Positions 34,161 to 43,285 of a stretch of 57,703 nt of DNA are shown piece by piece. The stretch is from positions 1 through 57,703 of the forward strand of contig NZ_KB890762.1 in assembly GCF_000373265.1 (NCBI RefSeq), written 5' to 3'. This stretch comes from Pontibacter roseus DSM 17521 (lineage in GTDB: Bacteria > Bacteroidota > Bacteroidia > Cytophagales > Hymenobacteraceae). The notes beneath the pieces are model-generated. The model was not told the origin of the DNA and made no database searches. It saw only the letters and a list, made by a program, of their open reading frames with translations. Numbering within the stretch: the first letter of the stretch is position 1; each line of letters begins with the position of its first letter. Made by a program: the position numbers and the translations under genes.

Positions 34161-35854
34161 CCGAGCAAGTGCAGACACACAAAAGCCGCCGCAGCCGCGA
34201 CCTGACCCGCTACCTGGTAGGTATAGCAGGCGTCGTGCTGCTGAACATCTTGGCCGCTAATTTCTTCTTCCGCCTGGACCTGACCGAGGACAAACGCTAT
34301 ACCATCTCGCCTGTCACCAAGCAATTGCTGCAGGAACTACCGGAGCCGGTTTATGTGGAGGTATACCTGGAAGGCGATTTCCCGGCGGGGTTCAAGCGCC
34401 TGCAGCAATCGGTCCGCGAGACGCTGGACGAGTTCCGAATCTACGCGGGTGGTAATGTGCAATACGAGTTTATTGACCCCAACGCAATAACGGATGAAAA
34501 GGAGCGGGTGGCGTTCTTCCAGCAGCTGGCCGAGAAAGGCATACAGCCGACCAACTTGCGCGCCACTGAAGGCGGCAAGCAGGTGGAGCGCCTCGTGTTC
34601 CCGGGTGCGCGGGTGATGTACAAGGGCAAAGAAACTTCTGTAACGCTGCTCAAGGGCAACTTGGCGGCCTCAGCCGATGAGCGCCTGAACCAGTCGGTAG
34701 AAGGGGTGGAGTATGAACTGGCCACGGCCATACGCAAAATGGCCTTCCCCGGCAGCCGTACCATCGGCTACATCAGCGGGCATGGCGAGCTGGAGATGCA
34801 GCAGGTGACCGATCTGTTAGGCTCGCTGCAGGAGTTCTACCGCGTGGCACGGGGCGAGCTGCCAGAGATTCCATCGCTGCAGGGCCTCGACCTGATTATA
34901 GTGGCCAAACCGGAGGCTGCTTTCACAGAAGCCGACAAGTATAAAATTGACCAGTTCATCATGAATGGGGGCAAAGCGGTGTTCTTCGTGGATGCCCTTA
35001 ACGCCAACATGGACAGCGTAGGGGCAGGCGGCATGTTTGCGATGCCGTACAACCTCAACCTCGACGACTTGCTGTTCCGCTATGGTGTGCGCCTCAACCC
35101 GACCATGGTCATGGACCTTAACTCTGGTTTTGTCCCAATGGTGACCGGTTATGCAGGCGAGCGGCCACAGACCGAGATGATAAACTGGCGTTTCTACCCG
35201 CTGCTCAACAATTTCGCCAAGCACCCCATCACCCGCAACATCGATGCGGTCTATTCCCGCTTCATTGGCACCATTGACACGGTCAAAGCCGATGGCATAC
35301 GCAAGACGCCGCTCCTCTATACTTCAACCTACTCCCGCGTGATGCAGGCGCCGGTGCCGCTCACCCTGGAAGAGGCACGTATGGAGGTGAAGCCGGAGCA
35401 GTATCAGGCAGGGCAGCAACCGGTGGGCTATTTATTGGAAGGCGCTTTCACGTCGCTTTTCAAAAACAGACGAGCCCCACAAGGTGCGGAGAACACGCAG
35501 GTAAAAGAAACAGGCGTTCCCACCAAAATTGCAGTTTTCTCAGATGGCGACCTGGTACGCAACGATGTGAACCCCCGCACCGGGCAGGCCTATGAGTTAG
35601 GCTTCGACCGCTACAACAACGTGAAGTTCGCCAACAAGGAACTGGCCATGAACACCATCCACTACCTGCTAGACTCCGAAGGACTGATAAACGTGCGGAG
35701 CAAGGAAATACAGCTCCGGCCATTGGACAAAGTGCGGGTGAAGGAGGAGCGTACCTACTGGCAACTGCTGAACCTGGTGGCGCCCATCGTGCTGCTGGCC
35801 CTTTTTGGCGTTACTCGATACTATTTGCGAAAGCGCAGGTATGAGCGCTTCTGA
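34154..35854 (+). CDS. gldG: gliding motility ABC transporter auxiliary protein GldG
   Basis: A 566-residue protein. One N-terminal transmembrane helix (about 20-40), a large periplasmic region (about 45-540, with the ABC-type uncharacterised transport domain, including GYISGHGELEM) and a C-terminal helix (about 543-560) followed by a basic end. GldG is the third component of the Gld transporter. It starts inside the end of gldF. No terminator was seen before dnaN, 106 bp on. Confidence 0.92.
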   Translation: MVTEQVQTHKSRRSRDLTRYLVGIAGVVLLNILAANFFFRLDLTEDKRYTISPVTKQLLQELPEPVYVEVYLEGDFPAGFKRLQQSVRETLDEFRIYAGGNVQYEFIDPNAITDEKERVAFFQQLAEKGIQPTNLRATEGGKQVERLVFPGARVMYKGKETSVTLLKGNLAASADERLNQSVEGVEYELATAIRKMAFPGSRTIGYISGHGELEMQQVTDLLGSLQEFYRVARGELPEIPSLQGLDLIIVAKPEAAFTEADKYKIDQFIMNGGKAVFFVDALNANMDSVGAGGMFAMPYNLNLDDLLFRYGVRLNPTMVMDLNSGFVPMVTGYAGERPQTEMINWRFYPLLNNFAKHPITRNIDAVYSRFIGTIDTVKADGIRKTPLLYTSTYSRVMQAPVPLTLEEARMEVKPEQYQAGQQPVGYLLEGAFTSLFKNRRAPQGAENTQVKETGVPTKIAVFSDGDLVRNDVNPRTGQAYELGFDRYNNVKFANKELAMNTIHYLLDSEGLINVRSKEIQLRPLDKVRVKEERTYWQLLNLVAPIVLLALFGVTRYYLRKRRYERF

Positions 35855-35926
35855 TTTTTTTGTTTTTATATTAAGAAATAGTGAAAAAGCAGCGCTGATA
35901 CGAATAGTATAAATGCGAAATATTTT

Positions 35927-35934
35927 TAACTTTG
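35927..35934 (+). promoter_or_regulatory. possible -7 box of dnaN
   Basis: TAACTTTG matches TAnnTTTG, 26 bp upstream of the dnaN start; the leader would be about 20 bases. No clear -33 box. Confidence 0.5.
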
Positions 35935-35960
35935 TCCAAATAACATTATAGCTATACATA

Positions 35961-37085
35961 ATGAAATTCATCGTCTCTTCTTCTGCTCTCCTGAAGCAGT
36001 TAGCCAGCATAAACGGTGTGGTGACCAACAACCCGGTGGTGCCCATCCTTGAAAACTTTCTGTTCGAAATCAACGACAGCACGCTGACCATCACCGCCAG
36101 TGACCTGGAGACATCCATGATTACAGAATTGCAGGTGGAGGCGAAGGAGAGTGGCCGCATTGCCGCTCCTGCCAAGATTCTAATAGAGACGCTGAAGAAC
36201 CTGCCCGATCAGCCGGTTACCTTTACCATTGACGAAGAGACCTATACCATTGAAATCAGCTCTGCCAATGGCCGCTACAAGCTGTCTGGCGAGAACGCAA
36301 CCGATTTCCCACGTGTACCAGTGGTGAAAGGCGGCAGCGCGATTGAGATACCATCCAACGTGTTGGCCCGTGCTATCAACAAGACCATCTTCGCGGTGAG
36401 CAACGATGAGCTGCGCCCGGCCATGACAGGTATATTCGTGCAGCTGCGCTCTAACAATGTGACGTTTGTGGCCACTGATGGGCACCGTCTGCTGCGTTTC
36501 CGCCGCACGGACCTGGGAACTGGCCAGGAGGCTTCCCTGATTATTCCACGCAAGGCCTTCACGTTGCTGAAGTCCACGCTGCCATCCGAGGCGACGGCTG
36601 TTCGTATGGAGTTCAACCAGTCCAACGCTTTCTTCAGCTTCGACAACATCCGCATGATTTGCCGCCTGATTGACGAGCGCTACCCGGATTACGAGAACGT
36701 GATTCCGGCCCAGAACCCGAACAAACTGGTGATCGACCGTGCCTCTCTGCTGAGCTCTGTGCGTCGTATCTCCATCTACTCCAACAAAACCACGCACCAG
36801 ATTCGCCTGAAACTTTCTGGTTCTGAGATGCAGGTGTCTGCCGAGGATTTGGACTTCTCCAATGAAGCGAACGAGCGCCTGACTTGCCAGTACGACGGCG
36901 AGGACATGGAAATCGGCTTCAACGCCAAGTTCCTGATTGAGATGCTCAACAACATAGACTCAGATGAAATCTCTTTTGAGCTGTCTACGCCGAACCGTGC
37001 TGGTCTGCTGATGCCGCTCGCCAATGAGGACAATGAGAATGTTCTGATGCTGGTGATGCCTGTTATGCTGAACAATTACGTATAA
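35961..37085 (+). CDS. dnaN: DNA polymerase III subunit beta (sliding clamp)
   Basis: A 374-residue clamp, full length for the family (three ~120-residue domains). It forms a dimeric ring around DNA and tethers the polymerase. Recognisable parts are MKFIVSSSALLKQLASINGVV at the N-terminus, FVATDGHRLL in the middle domain and the C-terminal LMLVMPVM. The gene stands apart from dnaA and recF, neither of which is in the window. A terminator follows at 37109. Confidence 0.96.
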   Translation: MKFIVSSSALLKQLASINGVVTNNPVVPILENFLFEINDSTLTITASDLETSMITELQVEAKESGRIAAPAKILIETLKNLPDQPVTFTIDEETYTIEISSANGRYKLSGENATDFPRVPVVKGGSAIEIPSNVLARAINKTIFAVSNDELRPAMTGIFVQLRSNNVTFVATDGHRLLRFRRTDLGTGQEASLIIPRKAFTLLKSTLPSEATAVRMEFNQSNAFFSFDNIRMICRLIDERYPDYENVIPAQNPNKLVIDRASLLSSVRRISIYSNKTTHQIRLKLSGSEMQVSAEDLDFSNEANERLTCQYDGEDMEIGFNAKFLIEMLNNIDSDEISFELSTPNRAGLLMPLANEDNENVLMLVMPVMLNNYV

Positions 37086-37108
37086 GTATATAATTTCTCC
37101 TAATGCAG

Positions 37109-37134
37109 AAAGGCGGCCCATTTGGGCCGCCTTT
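37109..37134. terminator. terminator of dnaN
   Basis: AAAGGCGGCCCATTTGGGCCGCCTTT, a near-perfect stem between the convergent dnaN and endonuclease-like genes. Three TATACC words follow at 37143-37167. Confidence 0.82.
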
Positions 37135-37171
37135 CCTGTTTCTATACCTAAACCTATACCTATACCATTCC

Positions 37172-38215
37172 TTACTTCACCTGCTGTAGCTTGATGTAAA
37201 CCGGGAAGTGGTCGCTGTAACCGCCCAGGTACAAGGAACCGGAGTAGCTGCGGCGTGGTGTGTCTTTATACTTGCCAAACGTGAATTTAGAGAACTCCGG
37301 GTCGTGTATGGTGGCAGAACCACGTACGAATTCCAGACCGCTGCCGCTCAGGAACGATTTTGAAATGAGAATCTGGTCTAGCATCTGGTTGTCGTTGCGG
37401 GTATGGAAGCTACCTCTGCCTTGGATGTACCACAGATAGAAGGTATTGAACAATTCATTCTGATAAGCCGGATTGGGGCGTCCTGTGGCACGGAGAACAC
37501 GTTCCATTGTAGTTGACTTGGGTTCATCGGCAAAGTCTCCCAAAACCAGGATATGCGCGTTCTTGTCGGCCTTCAGTTGGGTGTCAATGTGCCCGCGCAG
37601 CGCGGCAGCAGCAGCGAGGCGGCGGGAGTCACCCAGGCTGGCACTGCCTCTGTCCTCAGGCCAGTGGTTCACGTAAACAGTCACCGGCTGCCCCTGCAAC
37701 ATGCCCTTCACCTGCAGGATATCGCGGGAAGCAAATCCTTTCTCCTGAAATTTGATGGGCAGGCTAGTCTGTGCCGTGGGTTTGAACACCCTGGGGTTGT
37801 AGAGCAGCGCTACATCCAGTCCCTCCGGGTCAGGGGAGTCGTAGTGGATGATGTCGTAGCGCCGCTTCCGCAGGGGCGAGGAGGCCACCAAATCTTCCAG
37901 CACCTGGCGGTTTTCCACCTCACACAGGCCCAGGAGTACAGGTGGACTGTCCTTCCCACCAATCGACTCAATAACTGTAGCTAGGTTCTTGATTTTAGTC
38001 TTGTACCGGTCTTCGTCCCATTGCATGAGCCCATCTGGTGTGAAGCCATCATCGTCTGCTTTCGGGTCGTTGCGGGTATCGTACAGGTTCTCGGTGTTGT
38101 AGAAGGCTACCGTATGTAGCTTGGGAGTCCGCTGCAGGGTAGGGGCTATTCTGGCGCATCCAGAGAGCATGGCTAGAGTAAAAAGAAAAAAGAAGGTTTT
38201 TATTCCGTGGCGCAT
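37172..38215 (-). CDS. endonuclease/exonuclease/phosphatase family lipoprotein
   Basis: A 347-residue protein with a lipoprotein signal (cysteine C20 in MLSGC), so it is envelope-attached outside the cytoplasm. The EEP fold is evident: FYNTENLYD, LGLCEVENRQVLEDL (metal-binding Glu), YVNHWPEDRG, LGDFADEP and a final YSDHFPVYI with the catalytic Asp-His. Family members cut DNA or RNA or dephosphorylate small molecules; an extracellular nuclease is the likely role. It is divergently placed to gldC. Confidence 0.9.
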   Translation of the reverse strand: MRHGIKTFFFLFTLAMLSGCARIAPTLQRTPKLHTVAFYNTENLYDTRNDPKADDDGFTPDGLMQWDEDRYKTKIKNLATVIESIGGKDSPPVLLGLCEVENRQVLEDLVASSPLRKRRYDIIHYDSPDPEGLDVALLYNPRVFKPTAQTSLPIKFQEKGFASRDILQVKGMLQGQPVTVYVNHWPEDRGSASLGDSRRLAAAAALRGHIDTQLKADKNAHILVLGDFADEPKSTTMERVLRATGRPNPAYQNELFNTFYLWYIQGRGSFHTRNDNQMLDQILISKSFLSGSGLEFVRGSATIHDPEFSKFTFGKYKDTPRRSYSGSLYLGGYSDHFPVYIKLQQVK

Positions 38216-38292
38216 CGCGTAACTTTGTACTTGGTTTTAGTATTCAAGCATAGTACGAGACATATATAGCACAAAGTTTAAAAGAAGCGAAA

Positions 38293-38634
38293 ATGAAGAA
38301 GTCAGAGATATACTTTAGTATAGCATTGGATGAGCAGCGTGTGCCGGAAGTCATCAGCTGGCGCGCCACCGACGCAGGCGAGAAAATACACTTTGCCAAG
38401 GCCATCAACATCTCCTTGTGGGACCGCGACGAGGCAGGCACCATGAAGATTGACCTGTGGACCAAAGACATGCCCATAGACGAGATGAAGTATTTCTACA
38501 TAGATACCATTGGTGCCATGGCCCAGAGCATTGCCACTGCTACCAGCGACAAAGTAATGGCTGATAAGATGCGTGCGCTCTGCGAAGAGCTCATGAGCCA
38601 TGTAGAAGAGGAACGCAAGCAGCAGAATAACTAA
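38293..38634 (+). CDS. gldC: gliding motility protein GldC
   Basis: A 113-residue cytoplasmic protein matching GldC: KKSEIYFSIALDEQRVPEVISW at the start and the conserved TKDMPIDEMKYFYIDTIGAMAQSI segment. In Flavobacterium gldC deletion weakens but does not abolish gliding; its biochemical role is unknown. It is a single-gene unit with its own terminator at 38647. Its presence with gldAFG in the same window supports a gliding lineage. Confidence 0.92.
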   Translation: MKKSEIYFSIALDEQRVPEVISWRATDAGEKIHFAKAINISLWDRDEAGTMKIDLWTKDMPIDEMKYFYIDTIGAMAQSIATATSDKVMADKMRALCEELMSHVEEERKQQNN

Positions 38635-38644
38635 TCGCTAATAA

Positions 38645-38678
38645 ATAAAAAAAGCCGCCTGAATGGGCGGCTTTTTCA
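38645..38678 (+). terminator. terminator of gldC
   Basis: AAAAAAAGCCGCC pairs with GGCGGCTTTTT, 13 bp after the stop. Confidence 0.85.
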
Positions 38679-38706
38679 TTATCACAAGTTAAGTTTTTGC
38701 GGTGTG

Positions 38707-39162
38707 CTAGTTGCCAGCAGAGGCCAAAGAGCCTGCAGAGGCTTTTCTATTGGCTTTCTCATTAGAGGCCAGGTTCTCAGAACCCTGCTCTGTGATGCTT
38801 GCCATGAACTCTTTGTCAACCTTAGAATATACCTTACGGTCACCGAAGTAGTCGTTGTACTGCACAGTGCTCAGAACATCTTCCAGCTCTATGTCTCGGG
38901 TTGCCAGAACGGCCTTGCACTGCTCGTCAATCAGCTGCTGGTTGCCGTTATATTTTTGCTCAATCTCAGTAATCTGAGCTGCCACATCCATGTTGATGGC
39001 TCTTACCCTGTTTGCCTGGTAGTTGTTCAGGCGAAGCTCCCGGATCATCTGTTCAGATAAGTGATTGGCGCGTTTCTCTGCAATCAGGGCAGTGTTACCT
39101 GTAGCAGCCGCTCCAAAGGCTATTCCGAAAACCATAAATGTCATTACCAGTAGCTTTTTCAT
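38707..39162 (-). CDS. small exported helical protein
   Basis: A 151-residue secreted protein with a signal peptide (MKKLLVMTFMVFGIAFGAAA). The mature part is helical and charged, with a pattern like LRLNNYQANRVRAINMDVAAQI that recalls Spy/CpxP-type LTxxQ repeats, although the exact motif is absent. The C-terminal 25 residues are rich in Ala, Ser and Asn. A periplasmic chaperone-like role is possible but unproven. Confidence 0.7.
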   Translation of the reverse strand: MKKLLVMTFMVFGIAFGAAATGNTALIAEKRANHLSEQMIRELRLNNYQANRVRAINMDVAAQITEIEQKYNGNQQLIDEQCKAVLATRDIELEDVLSTVQYNDYFGDRKVYSKVDKEFMASITEQGSENLASNEKANRKASAGSLASAGN

Positions 39163-39307
39163 AATCGTAGTGTTTTGTCTGTGTGTGTTTCTTTGTGCTC
39201 TTCCTGCTCTTTTAGAAGCGGAAGTAGTAGTAAAACGGTTGAAGTTGTGAAATGATTCCGCTATACCTCAAAAATGTTTACATGTGATTTACTGCAGAAA
39301 TAATGCC

Positions 39308-39345
39308 AAAAAAGGCCAAATAAGAGAATTATTTGGCCTTTTTCG
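39308..39345 (-). terminator. terminator of dcd
   Basis: AAAAAGGCCAAATAA pairs with TTATTTGGCCTTTTT, 19 bp after the stop of the minus-strand dcd gene. Confidence 0.85.
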
Positions 39346-39363
39346 ATAAATAGCTGGCAGTAT

Positions 39364-39900
39364 TTACCAGTTGTTTTTCCACATCATTGACTCCACCGGA
39401 CGCATGGTGCGGTTATTATACTTAGCGCCTTCTTTTGTGTTGTAGTAGTTTTCGATGCCCCCTTTCACCTCAAAATAGATGAGCTGGCCAATTGGCATGC
39501 CATAGTACACCCGTACTGATTGCGTCACTGAAATCTCCAGCGTCCAGGTGTTGCAGAAGCCTACATCGCCTTTGCCGGCAGTGGCGTGTATGTCTATACC
39601 CAAGCGGCCTACGCTGGACTTACCCTCTAGGAAAGGAACGTGCGCATGCGTTTCTGTATACTCCAATGTAACACCCAGGTATAGCGTGCCCGGCTGCAGC
39701 ACAAAACCCTCCTCCGGAATCTCGAACACGTCAATCTCGTTGTGGTGGCGCGCATCCAGCACCTCATTGCGGTAGGTGGCCAGGTAGCGACCCAAGTGTA
39801 CGTCGTAGGAATTAGTCCCGAGGCCAGAGCGCCTGAACGGTTCAATCAGAATGGTTCCTTTCTCAATCTCCTCTAAAATCTGCTTATCAGTTAATATCAT
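39364..39900 (-). CDS. dcd: dCTP deaminase
   Basis: A 178-residue enzyme of the dUTPase fold that converts dCTP to dUTP, feeding dTTP synthesis. Motifs include PFLEGKSSVGRLG (nucleotide-binding and catalytic region), HATAGKGDVGF and the C-terminal KYNNRTMRPVESMM. The length is typical for Bacteroidota. It lies downstream of hemL on the same strand, but 216 bp away with a hairpin in between, so it probably has its own promoter. Confidence 0.95.
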   Translation of the reverse strand: MILTDKQILEEIEKGTILIEPFRRSGLGTNSYDVHLGRYLATYRNEVLDARHHNEIDVFEIPEEGFVLQPGTLYLGVTLEYTETHAHVPFLEGKSSVGRLGIDIHATAGKGDVGFCNTWTLEISVTQSVRVYYGMPIGQLIYFEVKGGIENYYNTKEGAKYNNRTMRPVESMMWKNNW

Positions 39901-40052
39901 GGGGGTGCACAGTTATGAGTGTAAAAGTAAGCAAAAAGGATGAATTGCTAATTTGTTGTCAGTGAATTGTTACGACAGCGATGTGCCATCTGCCAGTCGA
40001 GCAGCCTTACAGTCTATAGGAGCCTATTTTGATTGTAGGTATAGGAATGAGC

Positions 40053-40091
40053 AAAAACAAAAGCGGCAGCCCCTGCCAGGAGCCGCCGCTT
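40053..40091 (-). terminator. terminator of hemL
   Basis: On the minus strand AAGCGGCGGC, a GC-rich loop region, GCTGCCGCTT and then TTGTTTTTG. It lies 26 bp after the hemL stop. Confidence 0.75.
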
Positions 40092-40116
40092 GCAATTCAT
40101 AAACAGGTATGCCGAA

Positions 40117-41412
40117 TTATCTGGCTGCTTCTTCCAGTGCCTCGCGGTTTGCCTGCAGGTACTCCTGCACCAGGTCATCGGTGATGGCCGTGGACACAAA
40201 AAGGGACTCGTATTGGGAAGGCGCCAAATAGATGCCGCGCTGCAACATGCTGTTAAAGTACCGCCCGAATTGCGCCGTGTCGGACGTCTTGGCGCTTTCG
40301 AAGTCAGTCACAGGCTGCTCCGTGAAGAAAATGCTGAACATGGAGCCAACGTGGTTGATGGTGTAGTTCAGGCCCAGTTGCTGCATGTTCTCCCGCATGC
40401 CAGTCACCATGCTGCTCGTCGTCTGCTCCAGGTTGGTGTATACCTCCCGGTGGCTTTGCAGGTACTGCAGCATGGCCATGCCTGCTGACATCGCAATGGG
40501 GTTACCGGACAAAGTGCCTGCCTGGTATACCGGACCAGCCGGTGCCACAAAATCCATAATTTCTTTTTTGCCACCGTAGGCACCAACCGGCATACCTCCA
40601 CCGATGATTTTGCCGAGAGTTGTCATGTCCGGAGTCACGCCGTAAAGCTGCTGCGCACCGCCTGGCGCAAGCCGGAAGCCAGTCATCACCTCATCAAAAA
40701 TGAGGACAATGCCCTCTTTGGTGCACAGGTCACGCAGGCCCTGCAGGAATCCGGGAGCAGGAAGTACCAGCCCCATGTTGCCAGCCACAGGCTCCAGAAT
40801 GATGGCGGCTATCTGATTTTTGTTTGCCTCCACCAATGTCTTCACTGCCTCTAGGTCGTTGAACGGGGCAGTGAGTGTATCAGCGGCCACGCCCTGCGTC
40901 ACGCCGGGGCTATCAGGCACGCCTAAGGTAATGGCACCGCTGCCGGCCGCAATCAAAAAAGAGTCGCCGTGACCGTGGTAGCAGCCTTCGAACTTAATCA
41001 TCTTGTTGCGCCCGGTATACCCCCGGGCCACGCGTATAGCCGACATGGTGGCCTCAGTGCCTGAGTTCACCATGCGCACCTTCTCAATGGAAGGAACCAG
41101 GTCGACAATCAGCTCTGCAATCTCGATTTCCTTACGGGTTGGCGCTCCGAATGAGAGCGAATCAGGTATGGCTTTCTGCACGGCTTCCTGCACGATATCA
41201 GCAGCATGGCCCAGAATCATGGGTCCCCATGAATTGATGAGCTCTATGTAGCGGTTGCCATCTTCATCGAACATGTACGCTCCCTTGGCCGAGACCATGA
41301 AACGAGGGTTACCCCCTACAGCTCTGAAAGCGCGGACAGGCGAGTTTACCCCGCCAGGTATGGAGTGCTGGGCACGCTGGAACAGTTCTTCGCTTATTGG
41401 TGCTATTTTCAT
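40117..41412 (-). CDS. hemL: glutamate-1-semialdehyde 2,1-aminomutase
   Basis: A 431-residue PLP enzyme that converts glutamate-1-semialdehyde to 5-aminolevulinate, the first dedicated precursor of haem in the C5 pathway. Motifs: IPGGVNSPVRAF, YIELINSWGPMILGHA, FDEVMTGFRLAPGGAQ, and the PLP lysine in TLGKIIGGGMPVGAYGG. The haem-rich oxidase of the left region would draw on this pathway. It is the last gene before a terminator; the gene upstream on this strand is the TPR/binding-protein gene. Confidence 0.96.
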   Translation of the reverse strand: MKIAPISEELFQRAQHSIPGGVNSPVRAFRAVGGNPRFMVSAKGAYMFDEDGNRYIELINSWGPMILGHAADIVQEAVQKAIPDSLSFGAPTRKEIEIAELIVDLVPSIEKVRMVNSGTEATMSAIRVARGYTGRNKMIKFEGCYHGHGDSFLIAAGSGAITLGVPDSPGVTQGVAADTLTAPFNDLEAVKTLVEANKNQIAAIILEPVAGNMGLVLPAPGFLQGLRDLCTKEGIVLIFDEVMTGFRLAPGGAQQLYGVTPDMTTLGKIIGGGMPVGAYGGKKEIMDFVAPAGPVYQAGTLSGNPIAMSAGMAMLQYLQSHREVYTNLEQTTSSMVTGMRENMQQLGLNYTINHVGSMFSIFFTEQPVTDFESAKTSDTAQFGRYFNSMLQRGIYLAPSQYESLFVSTAITDDLVQEYLQANREALEEAAR

Positions 41413-41480
41413 TGTATAGATGCTTGGTTATTATAGATTCCATAAATCAGGTATAGCGGGTAGGCTTTTCCTCTACCGGA

Positions 41481-43178
41481 TTAGAATACCGGGTTCACAA
41501 CTGTGAGCTGCAGGTTCTCTAGCTTGGTGATAGGGATGTACTGGTTATCGCGCTTCACCTCCTGGCGCGCAGCTTTGTCTGCGTAGCCTATACCCGGGTA
41601 AAACACGCCCGACTTCAGCCCATCGGTGGCCAGTGCCTGGTTGAAGCGCGGGCCGTAGTTTTGCAGCAGCGTTCCGAAATAGTAGAGCATCTCGAAACCA
41701 GCGTAGGCATAAATGGAGGGCGGCATGTTATACCTGGCAGCGTATTTACGCTTGAATCGGTTGACAGCTGGGTTCAATTGGTCCACATATTTGGGACTCA
41801 CGAAGTATACCTCCAGGTTGTCAAGCTGGCGCAGGGTGATTTGCCCAATACCCAACCAGTTCTCGTAGGTCATCAGGGGTAGGGTAGAGGCCCTTGCCTG
41901 CAGCGTGCTGATGGCGTTCACGGCAGCGGTCATCTTGTCTGAGAACACGGCCAGGTGCCCTACATCGTCCAGGTTCAGATTTTTGAAAATAGTGGCTGTG
42001 GCAGAGCCCTGGCTCGAATTCAGCTTTTTGTAGGTTTTCACTTTGCCCCCCAACTTCACGAACTGCTGTCTGTAATGGAAGGCGTAGGTGGTGTCGTCTT
42101 TGTCGCGCTCAAACAGGATGATGGCTGTTTTGGTAGGAAAGCTGTTGAAAGCGAAAGTAGCAGCCTGTTGCGCCTGTGTAGCGATGGAAGACTCGAACAA
42201 GAACAGGTTCGGGTTACTGCCTGCCACTTCCAGGTCCTGAGACAGCGGGTTTACCACGTTCACATTGTGCTCGGCTGCAAAACGAGCTGCTATTTTGGCG
42301 GACGATTTGTAAACCGGACCAATTATCAGGTCCATCTGCCGTAACTCGGGTGTATCAAGGATGCGCTTCACGGCGGTGGTGTCAGCACCGGCATCGTAGG
42401 CATACAAGTTGATGTGGATGCCTTGTCGCTTTAAGGAGTCCTGCGCCATCTTCATGCCTGCGTACAGGTCGGTGGCGAACTGGTTCTTTCTGGCAGACTG
42501 CCCCAGGTCCTGGTTCAGTTGGAAAGGCATAAGGGCTGCCACGCTGTAGGCCTGTTTGCGCATGACATTTGCACTCAGGTAGCGGTCCCGGTCCAGCTTG
42601 TGTCTGGAAACTATGCTCTCTAATGTAGCCCTGTCCTGAGGCCTGTACCAACCTGCCAGCAGCTTATCGGCAAATGCCTGGGCCAGTACCTTGTCGTCAG
42701 GGTAAAGCTGCAGGAGCCGCTCAAACGTGGCTCTGTCTGCCAGTCCACTCAAGTAAAAGCGCTTCAGGCCTTCTGCGTCAGACGTGATGCGGGAAGACCG
42801 GATGTCGTTCAGTTGGGCTAGTGCCTGCTCGTGATTTCCTTGCTCAAAGAGCACGTTAGCCAACAGGTAGCTGGCTTCTTCCTGACTTGGCCATTGGGGG
42901 TGTTGCTGCTTGAGTTGCTGCAGCATGCGCTGCGCCTCCGTCAATTTACCAGATTTGAGTGCTGCGAGGGAGTACAGGTAGGATGCTTCTGGTGCGTAGG
43001 GGGTACTGGCGCTGGTGATGGGCAGGAGCTCTGCCATGGCCTTGGCATACTGCTGTTGGTCTAGCAATATTTTGCCGTTGTTATACGTGGTGCCGTAATC
43101 CTGCTGCGCCTGCGCCGGCAGTGCCAGGGCACCCACAAGCAGTATCCCTGCTAGCCGCTTTAAAAAGCTTCCTTTCAT
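41481..43178 (-). CDS. TPR and periplasmic-binding-protein fusion (LpoA-like architecture)
   Basis: A 565-residue exported protein: signal peptide (cleavage after AQA), TPR-like helical repeats (about 25-200, for example QQYAKAMAELLPIT and NHEQALAQLNDI), then a type 1 periplasmic binding-protein domain (about 210-545: VAALMPFQL, DLIIGPVYKSSAKIAARFAAE). This order is the same as in LpoA, the outer-membrane activator of the peptidoglycan synthase PBP1a. A role in cell wall synthesis is therefore possible; a plain ABC substrate-binding protein is the alternative. It has no lipobox cysteine, unlike LpoA. No ABC transporter genes are adjacent. Confidence 0.75.
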   Translation of the reverse strand: MKGSFLKRLAGILLVGALALPAQAQQDYGTTYNNGKILLDQQQYAKAMAELLPITSASTPYAPEASYLYSLAALKSGKLTEAQRMLQQLKQQHPQWPSQEEASYLLANVLFEQGNHEQALAQLNDIRSSRITSDAEGLKRFYLSGLADRATFERLLQLYPDDKVLAQAFADKLLAGWYRPQDRATLESIVSRHKLDRDRYLSANVMRKQAYSVAALMPFQLNQDLGQSARKNQFATDLYAGMKMAQDSLKRQGIHINLYAYDAGADTTAVKRILDTPELRQMDLIIGPVYKSSAKIAARFAAEHNVNVVNPLSQDLEVAGSNPNLFLFESSIATQAQQAATFAFNSFPTKTAIILFERDKDDTTYAFHYRQQFVKLGGKVKTYKKLNSSQGSATATIFKNLNLDDVGHLAVFSDKMTAAVNAISTLQARASTLPLMTYENWLGIGQITLRQLDNLEVYFVSPKYVDQLNPAVNRFKRKYAARYNMPPSIYAYAGFEMLYYFGTLLQNYGPRFNQALATDGLKSGVFYPGIGYADKAARQEVKRDNQYIPITKLENLQLTVVNPVF

Positions 43179-43198
43179 GTTCAGTATAATTTAGAAAG

Positions 43199-43273
43199 AG
43201 CGAATGAGTGATTGGGTGAATTTTGCTTTGATTCTCAAAAACTTCGCCTCTTAAATTCACTCATTCGCTCATC
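43199..43273. repeat. imperfect inverted repeat
   Basis: GAGCGAATGAGTG (43199-43211) is matched by CACTCATTCGCTC near 43258-43270, with GTGAATTT and AAATTCAC also pairing inside. It lies between guaA and the binding-protein gene and could act as a terminator-like structure or be another intergenic repeat. Confidence 0.6.
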
Positions 43274-43285
43274 CACTTATTCAAA

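Noticed and set aside
35900..37085. Chromosomal origin next to dnaN
   Set aside because: No dnaA, no cluster of DnaA boxes and no AT-rich unwinding element beside dnaN.
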